NCBI GenBank assembly: GCA_024228935.1 | Contig: JAAESX010000168.1 | Span: forward strand, 1 to 64,000 | Length of the DNA: 64,000 bases | Source: Pseudomonadota bacterium | GTDB lineage: Bacteria > Myxococcota_A > UBA796 > CAJQPC01 | Direction of reading: 5' to 3' | Shown: positions 59,775 to 64,000 of the stretch, piece by piece | Layout: each line of letters opens with the position of its first letter | Position numbering within the stretch: position 1 is the stretch's first letter | Translations under genes and position numbers: made by a program | The notes under the pieces: generated by a model | Databases searched by the model: none | What the model was told of the DNA's origin: nothing | What the model saw: only the letters and a program-made list of their open reading frames with translations

Positions 59775-60734
59775 GTGGAGATCTACCGCTGGGACCTGGA
59801 CAAGACGTACCTCCAGACCGACTTCGAGTCGGTCCGGGGGCTGGTCCGCAGCGCGATGGAGGCGCCGTCCGAGAAGCGGAACGTGCCGGGGTCGGCGGCG
59901 CTCCTGCGCGCGCTGTCCATGCGGGAGCGGAGCCGGGTCGTGATCCTCAGCGGCTCGCCGACGCAGATGCGCGAGGTGCTCGAGCAGAAGCTCCGCCTCG
60001 ACGGCGTGCGGTTCCACGAGCTCCACCTGAAGGACACCGTCCGCAACATCAAGCGCGGTCGGCTTCGCGCCATCAAGGGTCAGTTCGGGTACAAGCTGCC
60101 CGCGCTGCTGAAGGGGCGCGCTGGGCTGGGCGGCGGTGTCCTCGAGCACCTGTTCGGCGACGACGCCGAGATCGACGCGCTCGTCTACTCGGTCTTCGCC
60201 GACGCGGTCGCCGGCCGCCTGACGCCGGTCGAGGTCTCCCGGATCATGGAGGCTGCGGGCGCCTATCCGGACCGGATCAAGACGGCGCTGGATGCGCTCG
60301 AGGGCATCTCCCACACCGAGGCCGTCGAGCGGATCTTCATCCGGCTCGAGAAGGGCGTGCCTCCGCGCCTGTTCGAGCCGCTGGGACCGCGCATGGTCCC
60401 GGTCTACTCGTGGTTCCAGGCTGCGCTGGTGCTCTATGGAGCGGGTCGCTTGGCCGCCGGCGACGTGCGAGCCGTCACGCTCGAGGTCGGACGGAGCGGG
60501 CAGGGGCCCCGGGCGCTGGGGAACCTGTTCCAGGACATCGTCCGACGAGGCCACGTCGAGCTCAGCGCGATGCGCCGCCTGGTCGACGAGCTGGACACGA
60601 CCGACGCTCACGAGGCCGTCGAGGCCTGCCGGGATCGCGTCGCCTGGCTCGGCCGCGTCGAGTCCCGCTACCGGCCTCCCGCGCCGCCGGTCTCGATCGA
60701 CTACCTCGAGATGCTGAAGGCGTTCAAGAAATGA
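59775..60734 (+). CDS. HAD-like phosphatase of App1/DUF2183 type
   Basis: 319 residues from GTG 59775. HAD motif I is RWDLDKTYLQTDF (nucleophile Asp), motif II is VVILSGSPTQMREVLEQKL, and LKDTVRNIKRGRLRAIKGQF gives the Lys region. This layout matches App1-type phosphatidate phosphatases, where SGSP and a distal Lys are conserved. The second half is helical and unassigned (VPVYSWFQAALVLYGAGRLA). It is followed by a small gene with an ATGA overlap. The physiological substrate is unknown. Confidence 0.75.
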   Translation: MEIYRWDLDKTYLQTDFESVRGLVRSAMEAPSEKRNVPGSAALLRALSMRERSRVVILSGSPTQMREVLEQKLRLDGVRFHELHLKDTVRNIKRGRLRAIKGQFGYKLPALLKGRAGLGGGVLEHLFGDDAEIDALVYSVFADAVAGRLTPVEVSRIMEAAGAYPDRIKTALDALEGISHTEAVERIFIRLEKGVPPRLFEPLGPRMVPVYSWFQAALVLYGAGRLAAGDVRAVTLEVGRSGQGPRALGNLFQDIVRRGHVELSAMRRLVDELDTTDAHEAVEACRDRVAWLGRVESRYRPPAPPVSIDYLEMLKAFKK

Positions 60735-61108
60735 GCCTGCTCCAGGCCGCGAAGGCCGCCCGGCACGACGTCGGCAAGTACATCGCGTTCCAGCTCCGAT
60801 GGCTCCCGGACGACGCGCCCGCCGACGAGTTGCTCGAGGCCCTGCGGTCGGATGTGCTGCGAACGCGCCGCGGGCCGTCGGGCGTCGAGTCCGCTCCCCA
60901 GGTCTGGGCGCGGGTCCGCGAGCCGCTGTCCAGCCTCGATCTGCACGGTATCGACACGCCCATGGCGGAACTCGAGGCCGCGCTCGGCGGTCTGGAGGAC
61001 GGGACACTCCAGCTCTCGGAGCTCCGCGTGCTGCGCGCGCGGGCCATCGAGGTGAGCGACGCCCTGGGCGTCCTGTTCCGTGCCGTGCGTGAGAAGGAGA
61101 ACGACTGA
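60731..61108 (+). CDS. Small helical protein, unknown function
   Basis: 125 residues from ATG 60731, overlapping the previous stop (ATGA). It is predicted mostly helical (MSLLQAAKAARHDVGKYIAF, LEALRSDVLRTRRGPSGVES, AALGGLEDGTLQLSELRVLR) with no domain I recognise. The stop overlaps the start of the regulator gene (TGATG), so it is made in step with both neighbours. It may be a histidine-phosphotransfer or accessory helical bundle: a His lies in ARHDVGKY near residue 12, but the pattern is not a convincing HPt. Confidence 0.65.
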   Translation: MSLLQAAKAARHDVGKYIAFQLRWLPDDAPADELLEALRSDVLRTRRGPSGVESAPQVWARVREPLSSLDLHGIDTPMAELEAALGGLEDGTLQLSELRVLRARAIEVSDALGVLFRAVREKEND

Positions 61109-62709
61109 TGGCCCAGGTCCTCATCATCGACGACCAGGATCGATACATCGAGCTGTGTCGCCGAGCCATCCCCGAGCACGACTACCTGGGACCCGCTCGC
61201 AGCTGGTCCGAGGCGCGCGCTCTGCTTCGCAAGCGGAACCGCGTCGAGATGGTCTTGCTCGACGTGCACTTCGACATCCCCGAAGGGGACCTGGTCGGAC
61301 TCAAGAGCGGGGCCGAGCCGCGCGAGGTCGAGAAGGTCAAGCGGGACCAGGGCGTCCACATCCTGCGCGAGCTGCGTCAGGGCCACCCGGATCTGCCCGT
61401 CATCCTGATGACGAGCCGCGACGACCTGTCGCTCGAGCGAGCCGCCGACGAGCTGGCCGTCCAGGAGTACACCTACTTCCTCGACGATGAGTACATCGAC
61501 GTCAACGCGCTGCGCGCCCAGATGGAGGGCATCGCCCGGGCCCGTCGCGGGCTCGAGCGCGAGGGCCCCATCTTCTGGGGGCGCTCGATGGCGATGCGCC
61601 GCATCCGGAGTCGGCTGCTGACGCTGGCACGCGGCCGGCTGCCCATCATCCTGGGCGGCGCGACGGGCACGGGAAAGAGCCTCATCGCCCGGCACTTCAT
61701 CCATCCCCGGTCGGGCCGGAAGGGCCGGTTCGTCGCCGTGGACCTCTCCACCATCCCGTCGAACCTGATGGCCGCGCACCTGTTCGGCTCGGTCCGGGGG
61801 AGCTTCACCGGCTCGATCGCCGACCGGAAGGGTGCCTTCGAGGAGGCCGACGGGGGCACGCTCTTCCTCGACGAGATCGGCAACCTGTCGCACGACGCCC
61901 AGAAGATGCTCCTGACGGTCCTCCAGGAGGGGATGGTCACGCGGCTCGGGGACGTCCGCGAGCGCCGCGTCGACGTCAAGGTCATCGTCGCCACCAACGA
62001 GGACCTGCCGGCGATGGTGCGCGAGGGGAGCTTCCGCTCGGATCTGCACATGCGCCTCAACCCTGCGTGCACGGTCGAGCTCCCGCCGCTGTCGGAGCGT
62101 CGCCTCGACCTGCCGCGGCTCATCGAGTTCTGCTGCGAGCGCGCGCTGTCGAGCCCGGCGGTGGCCGAGCTCTACGCCGAACTCCTGCGCGTGCACAGCC
62201 TGGGCGACGCGACGCTCAAGGTCTTCGAGGGCGACACGGCGCCGGCCCAGGAGGAGGGCGTCGTCCACCTGCTGTTCCCCAAGCGAACGATGGCGCTGTT
62301 CAAGAAGCACGGCTGGCCCGGGAACCTGCGCGAGTTCGGCATGACCGTCGAGAACGCGCTGGTCTTCACGTTCACCGAGCTGGTCCAGATGCGACGCGTC
62401 GAGCGACCGGACCTCATCCAGGTCCGCCCGAAGCTGGTCCGCGACCTGCTCCGCACCACCCAGGAGCTGCCCGAGGCCCCCGCCGCTGGCTGGAAGCTCG
62501 AGGTCGGCCTACGGCCCCAGGAGACGCTCAACAAGTGCGCGGCGGACGTCGAGCGCCAGTACTTCACGGCGCTCTACCTGTCGTCGGGCGGGGACTTCAG
62601 CGAGATGGCCAGGATCCTGCTCGCGGACGAGGCCCACGCGCGGAAGGTCCAGCTCCGCTTCAACCAGCTCGGCCTCAAGGTGCGCGAGCTCAGCAAGCGC
62701 CTGGCGTGA
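61108..62709 (+). CDS. Sigma-54-type AAA+ response regulator (GSFTGS variant)
   Basis: 533 residues. The receiver domain has the pocket LIIDDQD and Asp52 in MVLLDVHFD, but an insertion of about 20 residues (LKSGAEPREVEKVKRDQGVH) follows Asp52. The AAA+ domain has Walker A GGATGTGKS (183-191), Walker B GTLFLDEIGNL and RSDLHMRLNPACTVELPPLS. The sigma-54 contact loop reads GSFTGS (231-236) instead of GAFTGA. An insertion with GDTAPAQEEGVV lies in the helical lid. The C-terminus has a weak Fis-like helix-turn-helix (GGDFSEMARILLADEAHARK). Overlaps neighbours at both ends (TGATG and GTGA). Confidence 0.9.
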   Translation: MAQVLIIDDQDRYIELCRRAIPEHDYLGPARSWSEARALLRKRNRVEMVLLDVHFDIPEGDLVGLKSGAEPREVEKVKRDQGVHILRELRQGHPDLPVILMTSRDDLSLERAADELAVQEYTYFLDDEYIDVNALRAQMEGIARARRGLEREGPIFWGRSMAMRRIRSRLLTLARGRLPIILGGATGTGKSLIARHFIHPRSGRKGRFVAVDLSTIPSNLMAAHLFGSVRGSFTGSIADRKGAFEEADGGTLFLDEIGNLSHDAQKMLLTVLQEGMVTRLGDVRERRVDVKVIVATNEDLPAMVREGSFRSDLHMRLNPACTVELPPLSERRLDLPRLIEFCCERALSSPAVAELYAELLRVHSLGDATLKVFEGDTAPAQEEGVVHLLFPKRTMALFKKHGWPGNLREFGMTVENALVFTFTELVQMRRVERPDLIQVRPKLVRDLLRTTQELPEAPAAGWKLEVGLRPQETLNKCAADVERQYFTALYLSSGGDFSEMARILLADEAHARKVQLRFNQLGLKVRELSKRLA

Positions 62710-64000
62710 TCCTCGCGCTGCTCGGCGTGCTGCTGGCCCAGGATCCGCTCATCGGAGCTGGCCTGGACCCCATCGGGCAGCAGCTCTTCGTGGCTGCGGT
62801 CGAGCACGAGCAGCAGGGGGAGTGGTCCCGAGCCGCTGCGGCCTACGAACTCGTCCTGCGGCGGGATCCGACCTACGCCGCCGCCTCGCTGGGTCGAGCG
62901 CGAGCGACGCTCCAGCTCGGTGAGATCGAGGAGACCGAGCGCATCCTGCAGCAGCTGCCGATGGACGCGGACGCCGTCGAGATGCTCGCGGGGCTGGTGA
63001 AGGATGACCGGCCCGAGGAGGCCGTCGAGCTGTACGCCCGGCTCCGGACGCTCCGACTGGGGGACGCGGAGCCCTGGCGGTTCGAGTCCGAGGCACGGCT
63101 GCTGGCGGGTGACGTGCCCGGGAGCATCGAGACGCTGGAGCAGTACCTGCTGCTGGGTGGGGGAGACGAGGATCCCGACGCCGCCAGCATCCACATGGTC
63201 TCCATCTCCGAGGCCCTGAAGGACAGCGACGATCGCGAGGGCTGCCGCGCCTGGCTCGAGCGGACGCTCCAGCTCTGGCCCGAGGGCGAGCTGGCCGACG
63301 AGGTCCGGGCACGCCTGGACCGCCTCGACGTCGAGCAGGCGGCCGAGGAGCTCGCCGTCGGTGGCGGGGAGTCACTGGACCCGGAGCAGGGAGCGGAGCT
63401 CGGGGAGATCCGACAGCAGATGGCGGCCGGCCGACTGGACCAGGCCGCCGAGCGTCTGGACGTCCTGGTCGAGCAGGCCCCGCGCTCGCCCGAGGTGTGG
63501 GCGGCCATCGGCGACGTCTCGCGGGATCGACAGGACGTCGGGCGAGCCGAGCAGGCCTACCTCACGGCAGTGGCGCTGGACCCGGACGAGGCGACGTGGC
63601 GCGTCCGGCTCGGCGTGTTGCTGGCCGAGCGCTACGGCGGGCGGCGACATCGCGAGGCCCGCGAGGAGCTCGAGCGTGCCCATCGAATGCGGCCCGACTG
63701 GGTCGAGCTCGACTACCTGCTGGGCTCGGTCTGTCAGGACGCCGGCGACGTCGAGGCCGCGGTCGAGCACTTCCGGTCCTATGGCGAGCGAGCCCCCGAC
63801 GGCGAGTTCGCCGAGTCCGCCGCCCGCGCTGTGGCGGACCTGACGCGGGTCCGCCCCGAGCCGCCCGAGGTCGAGGCGCTGCTCGCGGCCGCGCCAGAGG
63901 GGATTCCGGAGGCCGCCTGGAGCCACTTCAAGCTGTCCAAGGTGTACCTCGAGCGCCACGACGACGATGAGCGGGCTCGCCTGGAGGTCGATCTCGCGCT
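62706..64000 (+). CDS. Secreted TPR-repeat protein (3' end outside window)
   Basis: Open from GTG 62706, overlapping the previous stop (GTGA), to the window edge (431 codons). A signal peptide (MILALLGVLLAQ) is followed by TPR repeats: GEWSRAAAAYELVLRRDPTY, AAGRLDQAAERLDVLVEQAP, DRQDVGRAEQAYLTAVALDP, RHREAREELERAHRMRPDWV and GDVEAAVEHFRSYGERAPDG. At least eight repeats are visible. It is probably a periplasmic scaffold made together with the regulator, phosphatase and kinase genes before it. Confidence 0.85.
   Translation, partial: MILALLGVLLAQDPLIGAGLDPIGQQLFVAAVEHEQQGEWSRAAAAYELVLRRDPTYAAASLGRARATLQLGEIEETERILQQLPMDADAVEMLAGLVKDDRPEEAVELYARLRTLRLGDAEPWRFESEARLLAGDVPGSIETLEQYLLLGGGDEDPDAASIHMVSISEALKDSDDREGCRAWLERTLQLWPEGELADEVRARLDRLDVEQAAEELAVGGGESLDPEQGAELGEIRQQMAAGRLDQAAERLDVLVEQAPRSPEVWAAIGDVSRDRQDVGRAEQAYLTAVALDPDEATWRVRLGVLLAERYGGRRHREAREELERAHRMRPDWVELDYLLGSVCQDAGDVEAAVEHFRSYGERAPDGEFAESAARAVADLTRVRPEPPEVEALLAAAPEGIPEAAWSHFKLSKVYLERHDDDERARLEVDLA

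Overview
The window is about 64 kb of very GC-rich, densely packed bacterial chromosome. I infer a Myxococcota or deltaproteobacterial-type organism. The grounds are many lipoproteins with Asp/Ser-rich linkers, FG-GAP propellers and MopE/thrombospondin-type calcium motifs; a MYXO-CTERM-like tail on a secreted trypsin; several sigma-54-type regulators; an ECF-like zinc-finger fusion; and a glyQ-glyS-ppdK operon. No rRNA, CRISPR array, phage gene or insertion sequence was seen. Genes overlap by 1-4 nt in operons, and convergent genes often overlap by 29-69 nt.

Layout. 1-2.4 kb: two coupled minus-strand surface lipoprotein genes, one frameshifted, then a 500-nt non-coding stretch. 2.4-8.3 kb: glyQ-glyS-ppdK. 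8.3-18.1 kb: rhomboid-type membrane protein, two coupled beta-propeller lipoproteins, and a degenerate STAND/TPR protein coupled to a secreted trypsin. 18.1-20.9 kb: a three-gene acyl-CoA oxidation operon (3-hydroxyacyl-CoA dehydrogenase, enoyl-CoA hydratase, acyl-CoA dehydrogenase). 21-28.2 kb: P-loop protein, a thioredoxin-fold lipoprotein whose resolving motif is read through an in-frame TGA (probable selenoprotein), a small membrane protein, a sulfatase-fold lipoprotein and an FG-GAP lipoprotein. 28.2-34 kb: radical-SAM-like protein without its cluster cysteines, zinc-finger membrane regulator, NtrC-type regulator, leucine dehydrogenase, PilO-like and BamC-like proteins. 34-37.6 kb: universal stress protein, scpB-scpA, a pseudouridine synthase and an initiator tRNA. 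37.6-55.3 kb: a surface-modification-like region with four SGNH hydrolases, three large multi-spanning GT-C-like membrane proteins, a B12-binding radical SAM enzyme, small lipoproteins and an HTTM protein. 55.2-57.4 kb: a two-component system. 57.5-64 kb: BNR-like lipoprotein, ROK kinase, HAD phosphatase, small protein, sigma-54-type regulator and a TPR protein that runs off the end.

The most notable observation is the TGA at 21949-21951 (minus). It sits exactly where the first Cys of a W-C-x-x-C thioredoxin motif belongs. The frame stays open on both sides, and a perfect 7-bp hairpin with a G-starting loop follows at the spacing expected of a bacterial SECIS element. A second theme is likely leaderless transcription: several operons start 5-7 nt after a TANNNT box with no ribosome binding site.
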